64,000 bases of DNA from Liolophura sinensis (Eukaryota; Mollusca; Polyplacophora; Chitonida; Chitonidae), in assembly GCF_032854445.1 (NCBI RefSeq), contig NC_088307.1, positions 25,742,046-25,806,045 on the forward strand, in the 5' to 3' direction. Made by a program: the position numbers and the translations under genes. Shown here one piece after another: positions 1-10,888 of this stretch. Each line of letters begins with the position of its first letter. Position 1 is the stretch's first letter. Under the pieces are notes generated by a model. The model was given only the letters and a program-made list of their open reading frames with translations, made no database searches and had not been told where the DNA came from.

Positions 1-7
1 AATACCA

Positions 8-114
<107 letters not shown>

Positions 115-124
115 CGTCATGTCC

Positions 125-480
125 GACATCCGTATACCATTTGTAGTCCGTAAAGGGCGTTCCAAGTCGATAATCGCAAGATCCATTTCCAAAACTACGT
201 TAAACACTAGCTCCCAAAGACAAAGGTATGTAAGAAATTATACAAATAGGAAATAAAGTTTTTAATGATACCGGGCAGACAGTGGATATTCTAGCCATGA
301 ATTCTATATCAAAGTTCAAATTTGTAGTCCATGAATGAGTTCCAGGTAAAATAACAATTAAACAAGGTATCTCAGTCGCGCTTTGATTGCAACTTTTCAT
401 AAAGGCATCATTAAGATGTAATGAGCATGGCTGCCTTCAAGGCCTCAAGCTCCAGGTTAAGCGGTATTAGATACAGTTCG
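125..480. repeat. Dispersed repeat R1, copy 1
   Basis: Shares ordered blocks with 11640-11960: a segment like GTTCCARGTCAATAATC, a block ending in AAAGGTATGTAA, then one around CTTTGATTGCAA and one around GCGGYATTAG. Shorter pieces of the same left end recur at about 2678-2730, 20705-20760, 31970-32130 and 49745-49800. No open frame or terminal repeat is obvious, so the class is unknown. Confidence 0.5.
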
Positions 481-499
481 AAAATGACGAGCGTTACAG

Positions 500-925
500 G
501 CCTTAACCGAACAGATTGTGATTCAAAAGAACTACCTCTGCCTTGTTGTGATATTTAGTTAAGAGTTAACTGAAAACTTTTGCTGACTTTGCTGACAGAT
601 AAGGCATGCGCGGTATGCTTTACAACCACTGTATAAACGACGTCGATTCAGGTTGCTGACAAACATTCTCGCTATACCGAAAGTCATCTTGCATCTCTTC
701 AGGATAGACACTGGCATCTTTGATGGGTATTATTCGAGTTCAGTATAAATACATGCACGTTTTGACCAATGGACTACTAGAGCAAATGAACTCTTTTGAC
801 CAATCAGATTAAGCGTCATATATATTTTTTTGTTTATTTCCAATAAAATATTCATGAATATTTTTGTTTATTTACTATTGGTTACTACACCGTAGATTAA
901 TTGTCTGTCGTTGTTTCATTATGCC
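500..925. other. No gene recognised
   Basis: AT-rich sequence with stops in all frames. I see no exon-like segment or clear repeat copy here. Confidence 0.4.
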
Positions 926-1175
926 TCAGCTAAGATGAGGGGCCTCCGCGGCTCAGTCGGTTAGCCCGCTAGCACAGCGCATTGATCCAGGAGCCTCTCA
1001 CCAATGCGGTCGCTCTGAGTTCAAGCCCAGCTCATGCTGGCTTCCTCTCTGGCTGTACGTGCTAAGGCCTTGCAGCAACCTGCGGATTGTCGTGGGTTTC
1101 CCCGCGTGGGTTAGTAAAATATTCTTGAGAACGGCGTAAAACACAAATCAAATCAAATCAAATCAGCTAAGATGA
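926..1175 (+). mobile_element. SINE-A, full-length copy with 13-bp target-site duplication
   Basis: The element (939-1162) starts with a tRNA-like head: an A-box-like TGGCTCAGTYGG-type segment near 949 and a B-box-like GAGTTCAAGCCC at 1017-1028. A body shared with many other copies in this window follows, ending in (AAATC)n after the conserved stretch around ATATTCTTGAG. It is flanked by a perfect direct repeat TCAGCTAAGATGA at 926-938 and 1163-1175. That is the mark of target-primed retrotransposition, presumably by a LINE enzyme. Confidence 0.9.
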
Positions 1176-2223
1176 TTGTTAATCTGAACTGGCAGGCGCT
1201 GCATCAGTAGCTGCTTTACTAAATGGGATGCTGTAGCTCTCTTGGGGATGGGTTTTAGAGTTTACCCTCTGGTTAGATAATACTGTGTGTAGACGATAGT
1301 GTTAATAAAACGAAATGTTACTGTAGTGATGTAGTGGAGGTGTCTGGTGTATTATGGTGCATTGTCATAGACACCACTGTATCAGGATAGGTCCAGGCTG
1401 TTGTTGTACTTTTTTTTTTTTTTTTTTAGTAACTGTCAGTTGTGACAAAACCATCAGTTGCCGAAATGTAGATTAATATTTCACTATTTAGTGGTCAGTA
1501 ATAGTGATGTTTTCACCGATGAAGCATAATTTGTGTACATGTATAAACAGGTGATTTTAGAACAGGGGTTGTAATTCTATGATCGCTATTCTGAGAATTG
1601 TCTTGTGTCAGATAAGATAATGTTCCGTACACTGGGTAGTAGTAGTAAAGGATGTGACTTCTGCTTCTCATGAGGTGATGTAAGTCTGAATTGTGTCTAT
1701 ATACGAAATGCCTGTTCATGATAGAACATTAATTGACTGCGAGTACATCTGGTGTTTAGTTTTGTACATTGCGGGTTTTTCTTTCTTGGGGTTGCTCTCT
1801 CACTTCTGTACAACACCTCCGTCCACCAATTCCTTATAAACCTTAACAGCCGTACCAGATGGTCTATATGTGTTTATTCCCACACCTTTACTGTATGGAC
1901 CGCATGCAGGCTCGGGTCATACAGTCACATGGTATTAATTTTTAAGGACAAAATTTGACAGAAGATGTGTAGGCCTATTGAGACATTTCCTTGGATGACC
2001 TAGTTAAGGCTAACTTTAACTAAGTCGATGTACCTGCAGTGTTCAATTCTGCCAAGGTCCCCACTGCAGCGAATTAGCTTATGAGAACAGTGAACATCAT
2101 AAGGGAGATAGGAAAGCCTACTTCGTATCCCTTGGCCCAGCACGGTTTTATCTCTACTGTTAACCCTAACCGATGTCATAAAAAGGTGAACCGTTGTTAA
2201 GATCGATGTGGAATACCATCCAC
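1176..2223. other. No gene recognised
   Basis: Contains a run of about 19 T near 1410. Short ORFs on both strands (for example 1513-1719 minus and 2000-2233 minus) show no domain-like composition or splice logic. I see nothing else. Confidence 0.4.
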
Positions 2224-2500
2224 TTAGAACCAACTTCTTTGGCTCTGCAAGGATTCCTCCCGTTATAATGTTGGCCGCCCTCGTATAAGTGAAATATTCC
2301 TGCGTGAAACATTAGTGAAATATTCCTGCGTGAAACATTAGTGAAATATTCAAGCGTGAAACATTAGTGAAATATTTCTGCGTGAGGCATTAGTGAAATA
2401 TTTCTGCGTGAAACATTAGTGAAATATTACTGTGCGAGACATTAGTGAAATGTTCCTGCGTGAAACATTAATGAAATAAATGAATAATTAGAACCAACTT
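2224..2500 (+). mobile_element. 5'-truncated SINE-A whose tail became a 26-bp minisatellite
   Basis: A perfect 13-bp direct repeat TTAGAACCAACTT lies at 2224-2236 and 2488-2500 and brackets one insertion. The insert begins within the SINE-A body (GGATTCCTCCCGTTATAATG) and runs into the usual 3' segment TATAAGTGAAATATTCYTG. From 2287 that segment is repeated about seven times with a 26-base period. The element ends in an A-rich tail. Confidence 0.85.
2287..2482. repeat. 26-bp tandem repeat, about 7 copies
   Basis: Each unit is GTGAAATATTCCTGCGTG plus AAACATTA, with scattered substitutions. The unit is the SINE-A 3' segment itself. The array lies wholly inside the target-site duplications of that insertion. 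Confidence 0.92.
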
Positions 2501-2857
2501 TAAGGTTGTCAATCATACATTTTTTGTCCATAAGTAAAGTAATTTAAAGTGTTTAAGTAATTGAACATATATAACTTAATTATAAGTGAAACAACATGCA
2601 TAAGAAAAACCCTTGTATGCTAAGCTGACGATAAATTCTGGGTATCAGTTCACCATATCTGTCATAACTAAAATGTGTACCGATTCAATAATCGCAAAGC
2701 CAATTTCCAAAACGACTCAAGTATAAGTAAAGTTAATATAGAGTATACCTTTCATTTCACGAAATTAGGTAATTTATCGAAAACAAAAATGATTTGTTCT
2801 CGTGCTTTACGCGCTAATTATGTTAGATGTCAATTACATAAGGATACGTATGTATTT

Positions 2858-2985
2858 ATGCTTGGGGTTTTACGTCGTATTTAACAATTGTTTTAGTCAT
2901 TAAGAGTCATTATGCGTTTGTACATATACAGTGTCTTCTTGTGGCACGGCGAGTCCATGCCGACGCAATGCTGCCACCTCTGAAG
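2858..2985 (-). mobile_element. SINE-B fragment (reverse orientation)
   Basis: Begins with the reversed 3' end GCTTGGGGTTTTACGTCGTA and continues through TCTTGTGGCACGGCGAGTCC. This matches the reverse of copies at 10049-10432 and 41508-41690. It is diverged and truncated. Confidence 0.6.
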
Positions 2986-3033
2986 TATAATGACCAGCCA
3001 TATGCTGGTCATCCTAATAATGCATGTACATTA

Positions 3034-3105
3034 ACATGCAGAGTTAAGTAGATAAAGTGTGCAGAGTTAAGAAGATTAAGTGTGCAGAGTTAAGTAGATT
3101 AACTC
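3034..3105. repeat. Short tandem repeat, about 24 bp x 3
   Basis: Three near-copies of GTGTGCAGAGTTAAGTAGAT-type sequence in a row. Confidence 0.75.
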
Positions 3106-3419
3106 ACCACATGTACATTTAACTACTCAGTCAGTGTTTGTTATTAAAGAACAAGTTTAGACCAGCAACTGTTACTAATAGTTAGGTAAACAAACTCTTG
3201 TATGTATAAATATGGTTGTTTCTAAAAGAGAAAGGAGGTGAGGGAGTTGACCTATAAGGACCTCAGAGTCTGGTCACTCCCCTGTTGTTATGTGTAATAA
3301 ATGCCTGTTGTTCCTGAGAACGCCTTGGAGAGTTTTCCTATCTACGTTAGACATGGAATGAAGATAAATGATGGTGACCATCTCGGTCGCAATTTTACTC
3401 AAAGACCTAACCCCGGTCT

Positions 3420-3622
3420 TAGTATCATGCCGAAGACACCAGACGTGACATCTCACCCCGTCACATTATACTGGCATTGCTGCTTTAACCCCTCAGTGCT
3501 GAGCACCACGCGAGCTGCAACAAGTACCATTTTTTGGTATGACTCGACCCGGGTTTGATCTCGAGGTCTCCCCAAATTCGATGTAGACACTCTAACCATT
3601 AGGCCACCAAAGCGGTTCGTAA
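3420..3622 (-). mobile_element. SINE-B copy with tRNA-like head (reverse orientation)
   Basis: Read on the minus strand it starts with a tRNA-like head: a TGGCCTAATGGTTAGAG-type A box near 3605, and the box B region is the reverse of GACTCGACCCGGGTTTGATC near 3541. The body (reverse of GCCGAAGACACCAGACGTGA) matches the copies at 10049 and 41508. It is not a functional tRNA gene, because the anticodon arm is not conserved. Confidence 0.7.
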
Positions 3623-3629
3623 GGACATG

Positions 3630-4430
3630 TAACTGACATCTAAGTTAATTAGCGTGTGAAGCACGTGTTTCTGCCGTGACATACGTAGTGTGTACATGTT
3701 GCCATCTGTCAAGTACTGTTCGTCATGTACATGCCTGTGGTATCGGTCATGTCATGTGTCGTTTATGTGCTTATAATGCCGCAACATTCCGCGTTGTGTA
3801 TGTACATGCTTAATAGCTGTCATAACATCTGTCGTATATCTGAGCAGTGTCTGCATGAGCTTTCTGTTATGACATGCTTACCATGTCCTATTCGTCAAGA
3901 GAACTTAAAATTACAGCTTCTTTGGAGCTATGTTTATTCTGTAGTGAAATTTCCACGCGACAATATGTTTGAATTTGTATTGCGTAAAAAATATAGTTCT
4001 GATCAAATGTGGTTGTCCTATATAATAAAATTCAGCCTTTATTCAGGTTTAACACAATTACTAGATCATCAGCAGTATCCATGTTGGACAAACATGCGTG
4101 TCCAACCTACGTATGCTATATCGAGACATCATGGATTTTTGGTAATTCGATGTCATCGAAAACTCACCTTAAGTAAGATCGTCTTTACCCAGATAATGGA
4201 ATTCTGAATAAGGGTAAAACTATCAGTTGCATACAAGTCAACAACAACAAAAAAATTTCCCTGGCGAGAAATGTCGTTTGACGCATAAATAATCTTAACA
4301 GTTAACATCTTCCAGATTTAACTATCTTTGACCCAGACCAATCATCCAAGTTATTTTGATTGACATTATATTGGTACTTACCTGTTCTTGGTCAAACGTC
4401 CGCTAGCCCGTGGTAAAAAATCCTGCTCTG
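3630..4430. other. No gene recognised
   Basis: A 160-codon open frame (3725-4207, plus) stands in AT-rich sequence. Its product is rich in Met, Cys, Ser and Leu with no domain pattern I recognise. It has no spliced neighbours, so I do not call it a gene. Confidence 0.35.
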
Positions 4431-5160
4431 TCTGCACAACGTCACAGTGTCCAGCCACATACTAAGGGCGTCAAAGGCCCGAACCGGAAGCCCGTCCTAA
4501 AGTGATAGTTCTTCAATCTCGGACGGTGACTGGACACGTACTGTACACCACTTCCGGTTTACCCGGAATCGTGTAAATTGAAGAGAAACAAAGCTATCAG
4601 CAATCTACTCGAGTAAAGGCCTCGGATTTAGTATCAGAGGCAGAATGCTTGGGGCGCATCCTGATGTAAACTAAGCAAAACGGAAATAAGAAGGAAATCG
4701 TCTGGGATGTGATCTTGTCATCTACTTCTCGTGAGGCGCGCAACAAGCACTACTCGACACAATGCAGTCGCTTCTCTGTAGGAATTCGACCGGGTCTGCG
4801 CGTCAGCAAGGATCGAGGCTTGCGCGCGTGGAGAGAGGAGTAGTGAGAGCCGATCCGTGCCTCGGATTGCCAAGTTCCGCTCAACCGATCGATCAGCGCT
4901 CCTTAGATCACGCAATTGCAAGGGTTTCGACAAGAGCTGCAGCAGCGCGGACCTGACGGAGAGCCTCTCATTTCATTGATGGGAAGCAGCGGTGTAATGA
5001 TCTGCTAATCCGGGCTCCCCACAGTGCCGACGTATGGCGGAATTCGGACTATATGCCGTACAATCCGAGCGGAAACATCGGATTCTAGGGGAGGAATCTT
5101 CAAATTATGTCCATCACAGTGTGGGGATGAAAACTAGTCTGTGGAGAGACCCGGGCCTCA
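4430..5160. other. GC-rich, CpG-containing island of unknown role
   Basis: This 0.7-kb stretch is clearly richer in G+C and CpG than its AT-rich surroundings (GCGCGC at 4736, CGATCGATC near 4887). Its left part holds an imperfect inverted repeat: TGTCCAGCCAC near 4449 against GTGACTGGACA near 4527, and ACCGGAAG near 4483 against CTTCCGGT near 4551. It could be a promoter or first-exon CpG island of a gene I cannot see, or part of a mobile element. The short open frames on both strands are not convincing. Confidence 0.4.
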
Positions 5161-5199
5161 TTTCCATTCCACCCTAGTCTCAGGATGGACAAAATCTTT

Positions 5200-5262
5200 C
5201 CCAGAAATAGCTCTCGCTCTTGCTCTCTCCCTCTCTCTTTCTCTCTTTCCCTCTCTCTTTTC
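5200..5262. repeat. CT-rich low-complexity tract
   Basis: About 60 bases of CTCTCT and CTTTCC repeats. Confidence 0.85.
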
Positions 5263-5264
5263 AT

Positions 5265-7220
5265 TGAATATTGATAGCGTGCACTATCTGTAGTTGAGGA
5301 ATTGACAGCCTATCCGGAAATAGGGAGGGGAGCCATTTACTATATTGGGGTTAGGTCTTCGACTTTCTGTCTTGTAGCCTCAGCCATTCACTTTAGATGG
5401 AAGTCCTGGCAAATTGCTCATACGTATGAAGTTTATTCCTTCTTCAAATCAAAAATCATGTCTCAGACAAAAATACGCCAACAATATTTGATTCTTTTTT
5501 GCGGTATGGGTGAGAACTATGGATGTCTCCTATCCAACACCGTCTGATATTTTCACCTTTTATAAGATATTCTCTCGATATGAGGGTTTATCTCTTCAGG
5601 TCAGTATGCGTTGGGATTTATCCTCTGATAACAAATATGTTTTACTTTTTATTGGGGATCAGTAGACAATACCATACTGAGGTGTGCTATTCCCAGTTGT
5701 TTGCTAAAGAGGTCCCGGTCTTTGACAGCAAATTTGGTCATTCCCCAGGTGTCGATTCCACAAAGCAGTTTCTAACTTAGGTCAAAATTTAAGGACTCTT
5801 TATAATGCTTAGTTTTTCGTACTGTAGATTGAAGTTTTGACACATATGTCTTGAGATAACATTGATGAGGTCGACAAAATTTTAATTTCTGACGTCCAAA
5901 AATAAGCCTAAAGATCGTATTGCAAATTTTGGATTAAGTCAGAAATAGCGCTGTGGAATTTGCCTCAGGCCTTACTGCTCTTAATTACTGGGGCAATGGG
6001 GACAATAAGCGGTTGTTTGCGTAGTTGCACGTTGGTGGAAAACCTCTAGTCGTCCACCAGTTTCATGGTTTGCTTAATATTCATACCACACGTGGGAAAG
6101 TTCGCTATTAATTTGCCATATGGGTAGGTGCTTTTAACCGGGGACACTCCTGTTTCCTCTTCCAAAGAAAGCGACTCCCTTCGTACAGAAGTGGGATGTT
6201 TTTTGAGTATGGCGATAAGCTAAAATCGAATAAATAAATAAATATGTTTCTTATTTTTTCTACCCTAGCACGAGGACGAATAGTGCGAATTTCAAATCAA
6301 GATTTATTCCTTCGGTCTTTCGATTTTAGATTCTAACATGCAACATGGTGATTGATCATTAGATTTCGTTGTTGAAAAACGTTAATTAACGCGCGTTGAA
6401 TAAATACTTTAGAAACAGATTAGATTTTCTTAAACTCGACGTTGCTTTTTTACACTGATGGATATTCGGCTGGACAGTTTACCGACGACTAAGGTGCAAT
6501 GTTGTGGTGTTTAGGTATCGTGAAATGGTGATTTCCCTCGAGGGTTTTTCTGTATCTTTGGGCTCAAGCGTTATTCATAATAAGCGCAAAACCCTGGATG
6601 AAGCACAGAGAGTCTGTTGGCCATCTCATCGAGGAGACTTTCTCTTTCATTGGCGGGAAATGAAGCCTTGGAGGGTATTGTGTGTGTTCAGTTGAAGTGC
6701 CTACCCAAAGTGTCCCAAGGCGCCGAAAAGCCGCACGTTTTCGCCTTTATACTTCTGGTATTTGGACCCTCTCGCCTCACAATAGCTCTCATTATGAACT
6801 CCTAAGCCACCAAAAAATCACCATAGTTGACGGTAATGAACACTAGCAAAACCGTGAGAATTGTGAGGGTTTTATTCGTCATAGTTTTATTGAATGCCTC
6901 CTGAGTCAAAATTGAAACGGGAGATATTTCTTTTAAATAATTAGCGCTGTAACGCTACGCCCGGACGTCCGTGGTAATTCAATAATCTGTCCGAACACCG
7001 GCATGTTACTGGATACCAAGTATCAAAAGGTTAAGAAAGAGAGAGAGCACTCTGCAGAAGCCGGCTTTTGGTAACTGTGATTTTCACTGAAGGCATTACT
7101 CATACATGTAGTAAGATGTAAGACTCTAAAAGGGGCCTTAATGGTCATAAATGTTCGACGATTCTTCCTCAGTCTAACCTTCACTGAAGACATCTTACTT
7201 GCGAAAGTCAGTCAGTAACT
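5265..7220. other. No gene recognised
   Basis: AT-rich sequence with only short ORFs. A faded SINE-A-like tail (TTGAGTATGGCGATAAGC, then AATAAATAAATA) lies around 6130-6245. I see nothing else. Confidence 0.4.
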
Positions 7221-7224
7221 TTCC

Positions 7225-7335
7225 GAAGGTCGTTGGTTTACTCCGAACACTCCGGATTCCTCCACCCTTGAAACTGACCGCCATCGAATAAGTGAAAAAT
7301 TCTTGTGTAAGATGTTAAACAAAAATCAAATAATT
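7225..7335 (+). mobile_element. SINE-A 3' fragment, diverged
   Basis: Matches the SINE-A 3' half: TCCGGATTCCTCCACCCTTG, then ATAAGTGAAAAATTCTTGTG, ending CAAAAATCAAATAATTC. Confidence 0.6.
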
Positions 7336-7339
7336 CATA

Positions 7340-8756
7340 ATCCAAAAACAAGTTCCATCACTGACAGGTCTTTAGCCTGCGTTATTAAATTTGTCCTGCT
7401 CTGTTTGGTTCATTACCCTGAAATGTTTTAGTGCCCAGTGAAGATCGAACCCCGGCAGTGGAGTCGCAAGTTCGAATCCAGCTCTTACTTTTTTGGTGGT
7501 GTTCTAATATTTAACTAGCAGATAACCAGAAAAGGATTATCAAATGAAAAATTCTCTACTATGGGGCAAAACTACCGTGGCGTATTGGTGCCATGCGACT
7601 GTGAACTGTGTATGTTTTCTGCATATACTTGCTTTTATTATTGTCATTTATATCAGGTGAAATTTAATATGTGAATTTGTCATAAAATAGTAATAATGAA
7701 AAACGGCATGTTTGCAAATCATATGATAAGCCACTATACTAACAGGTACTGTACATGTTTAGAAAGAAATTGAATGGTAATGTAAAGTTGCCATAGAAAT
7801 ATCCCAAATATGCTATAATGTTCTTAATTCGAAAGGAAACATTGAAACATTGCAATAATAAATCCAGTAAAATTTTGGTGGTGTAGCAAAGCTTTAAACA
7901 CGATCAGAGGTTTTGTCCATCGTGGAAGCGATCCGTGCCTCCTGGGACCTGTAGAAACTAGTTAAGGACTAGAACGATAACTCGTGCAACAGAATCGGGG
8001 GGACAATTGGGCGAAATCATAGTATGGGGTTCAACAGTCGAGGTCTTGTAGTCGGGGCGGCTGGCGCCAGGAGTCTGTGTCCAACCAGCCAGATAAAGTG
8101 AGGTCAAGTACCACGGTATAGAGCCGAGCAATGCGTCGATCGAAACAGCTGTAGTAAGCGAGCACTCCGCCAGCTACCGTCATCAATTATCCAGCCAGCA
8201 ATAGTTACTAGTGCACCCGCTTCCACCATCGCCTGTTACAGGAATTACTTTCCGATGGTATAGTCGCTGTAGCGGTTAATGTCTACATAGCTGGACGGGA
8301 ATTAATTGATTTCCAATCTTTGTGCAGATCACGTGACAGACCTACATCGCCGTCTTTAACCCGAAAATTGTTTGTTGAAGAAAAAATGCAAAAAGAAAAA
8401 AACTCTCCAATATTGCAATTTAATAGAGGAATATTCTGGAAGAAAATGGATGCCAGATACAAGCAGACTTTTCATTGCGGCAAACATGCCGCAATGCGCT
8501 GTAATAACTAATCGGTGAACTAACTGGTTAATATGTTAATCAATCATTCAGTCATTTAATCAGTTTATTAACAGTTCAATCATTCTTCCACTCAACAAGC
8601 TGAAAGGTCAATCTGATAACGGCGAGCATTTAGTCAATAGGCTTTTCATGTTTTTGAATAGGATATAGGCATTTGTGACCTCTATGCTTAGTGTCATGTC
8701 AGATCGAGGTATCACTAGACTAAAAAAAAAACATTTCTTAATTTTAACAGAAAGTC
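7340..8756. other. No gene recognised
   Basis: Mostly AT-rich. 7920-8240 is somewhat richer in G+C but has no persuasive open frame. Confidence 0.35.
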
Positions 8757-9647
8757 TGTTGTCAGGGTGATGCTAGAATGTATTGTGTTGTTATATCACA
8801 ATATTCTGTCATAGTCAACATAATATTCTGTTAGTCTAATACAATCTTTATGCTGAATTGATAGAATGCATGTGTTATATTTAACATAATATTCTGTTAG
8901 TCTAATACAATCTTTATGCTGAATTGATAGAATGCATGTGTTATATTTAACATAATATTCTGTTAGTCTAATACAATCTTTATGCTGAATTGATAGAATG
9001 CTGTGTTATATTTAACATAATATTCTGTTAGTCTAATACAATCTTTATGCTGAATTGATAGAATGCATGTGTTATATTTAACATAATATTCTGTTAGTCT
9101 AATACAATCTTTATGCTGAATTGATAGAATGCATGTGTTATATTTAACAGAATATTCTGTTAGTCTAATACAATCTTTATGCTGAATTGATAGAATGCAT
9201 GTGTTATATTTAACAGAATATTCTGTTAGTCTAATACAATCTTTATGCTGAATTGATAGAATGCATGTGTTATATTTAACAGAATATTCTGTTAGTCTAA
9301 TACAATCTTTATGCTGAATTGATAGAATGCATGTGTTATATTTAACAGAATATTCTGTTAGTCTAATACAATCTTTATGCTGAACTGATAGAATGCATGT
9401 GTTATATTTAAACAGAATATTCTGTTAGTCTAATACAATCTTTATGCTGAATTGATAGAATGCATGTGTTATATTTAACATAATATTCTGTTAGTCTAAT
9501 ACAATCTTTATGTTGAATTGATAGAATGCATGTGTTATATTCAACAGAATATTCTGTTAGTCTAATACAATCTTTATGTTGAATTGATAGAATGCATGTG
9601 TTATATTTAACAGAATATTATGCTGGAATACCATCACTCAGACAACT
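8757..9647. mobile_element. MITE-like element, copy 1, expanded internally
   Basis: Its ends form an imperfect inverted repeat: GTTGTCAGGGTGATGCTAGA at 8758 against the reverse of CCATCACTCAGACAAC near 9631-9646. It has no coding capacity. A second, unexpanded copy in reverse orientation lies at 32706-33240 and shares both ends and one internal unit. The interior here is a 66-bp tandem array. I infer a non-autonomous DNA element. Confidence 0.7.
8815..9618. repeat. 66-bp tandem repeat, about 12 copies
   Basis: Successive units start with ATAATATTCTGTTAGTCTAA and repeat every 66 bases with very few changes. In many units the junction reads TAACAGAATATTCTGTTA, a perfect 18-base palindrome. Others have TAACATAAT there, which breaks it. 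Confidence 0.97.
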
Positions 9648-10048
9648 CAGTTAAATATAACAGATTTTTTTTGTTCTGTATGGGTTCGTGCTGTTTTGGT
9701 GGTCCTGTTGGTGATATTTTCCAGTTGTTTTAGCCCATGCGAACTTTCAAGCCCACTGAAGGTGTACAGCCTGCTTTCTTTTGATTGGCAGGTGACATTT
9801 TCATTAAAAAAAATGCTGTTAAACATGCTGTTGAAAGAGAAGAATCATGAAAAAAATTAGAGGGTCCATCTTAGTGGATAAGTTGTTAAACCTCCGGATC
9901 TGACCAACCAAATACAAGCGCACTACGTGTCTCTTCACGGTAACTCCTTTCAAAATAAGATGACTGTATAAAACATTATTCTCGCCATCTCATCAGCAGA
10001 ATCTATTCTGTTAAAAGATGATAGTGTAGCAAGAACTTAGACATATTT

Positions 10049-10432
10049 GGGACCGCTTTGGTGGCTGAATGGTTAGAACGTCCGACTCGGATCAAATCCG
10101 GGTCGGGTCATACCAAAGACTTTAAAACTGGTACTTCCTGCTGCCTCCTTTGGCACTCAGCACTGAGAGGTTGGAGTAAGGAAACATGACTGGTTGGCTA
10201 GGTGTCAGTGAACTGCGACTGGGTCCGGTGTCGTGTCTGCTGTCTTTGGCGTGATACTTCACTGGCGGCAGCACTTTGGTGGCAAGGACTCGCCCTGTGA
10301 CAAGAATGAATGAATGAATGATTATGGATTAACGCCACATAGCCTGTGAAAAAAAGACACACACTTAATGACTCCCCGTCGTCATATGATTGAAAAATTG
10401 TCAAGTACGGCGTTAAACCCCCAAGCATAAAT
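10049..10432 (+). mobile_element. SINE-B, near full-length
   Basis: It starts with a tRNA-like head (GGTGGCTGAATGGTTAGAAC, then GGATCAAATCCGGGTCGGGT), continues through the family body (GGCGTGATACTTCACTGGCG) and ends with TCATATGATTGAAAAATTG, GTACGGCGTTAAACCCCCAA. Copies with the same end occur at 32734 and, reversed, at 50576 and 56348. Confidence 0.8.
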
Positions 10433-10559
10433 ACAAACATCTTTTGTTCGGGGTGCATATAGCTTTTTCAAGTTGTTTGGATCATATATTCTTGTAGTCG
10501 ACCAGTTGCAATCCGGACATGATTTACAATGCTGACTTTCTGTAGCCCCAGGCCAGTAC

Positions 10560-10735
10560 CTAAATTCGTACCTTGTATGCTTTCTTGATCCTTTGGTTAT
10601 TTGTGTGGAGCGGTGTTTTGGGAATTGGTCTTCACATTATTTGACTTGCCACTTGCCGCCATTTTGGTTGATGATCGACATGCGAATGTCCGTTTGTGGC
10701 CTAGATTCGAGTTTTTATCCACGTTTAATTCCACC
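10560..10735 (+). repeat. Dispersed repeat H, copy 1
   Basis: Shares blocks such as TTTTGGTTGATGATCGACAT and GCGAATGTCCGTTTGTGG with 28540-28740 and 31385-31800. The class is unknown. Confidence 0.5.
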
Positions 10736-10800
10736 TAACCCTCTTCTCCCGTCTGGTTGTTAGCATTAGGACAAGACGTTTTTGATTTCAATTCCAACAT

Positions 10801-10888
10801 GAATATTAGTGAGTGAGTGAGTGAGTGCTTGAGGTTTAACGTCGTACTCAACAATTTTTCAGTTATATGACGACGAAGGAATATTAGT
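10801..10888 (-). mobile_element. SINE-B 3' fragment with short flanking repeat
   Basis: GTGAGTGAGTGAGTGAGTGC followed by GGTTTAACGTCGTACTCAAC and ATATGACGACGAAGGAAT is the reversed 3' end of SINE-B. GAATATTAGT occurs at both edges (10801-10810 and 10879-10888), consistent with a short target-site duplication. Confidence 0.65.

Noticed and set aside
939-1040. tRNA-like segment with A and B boxes
   Set aside because: It is the head of SINE-A, repeated many times with a shared non-tRNA body, and lacks a full cloverleaf. Not counted as a tRNA gene. The same applies to the other SINE heads.
3725-4207. 160-codon plus-strand ORF
   Set aside because: No recognisable domain, low-complexity composition and no splice neighbours; likely chance in stop-poor sequence.
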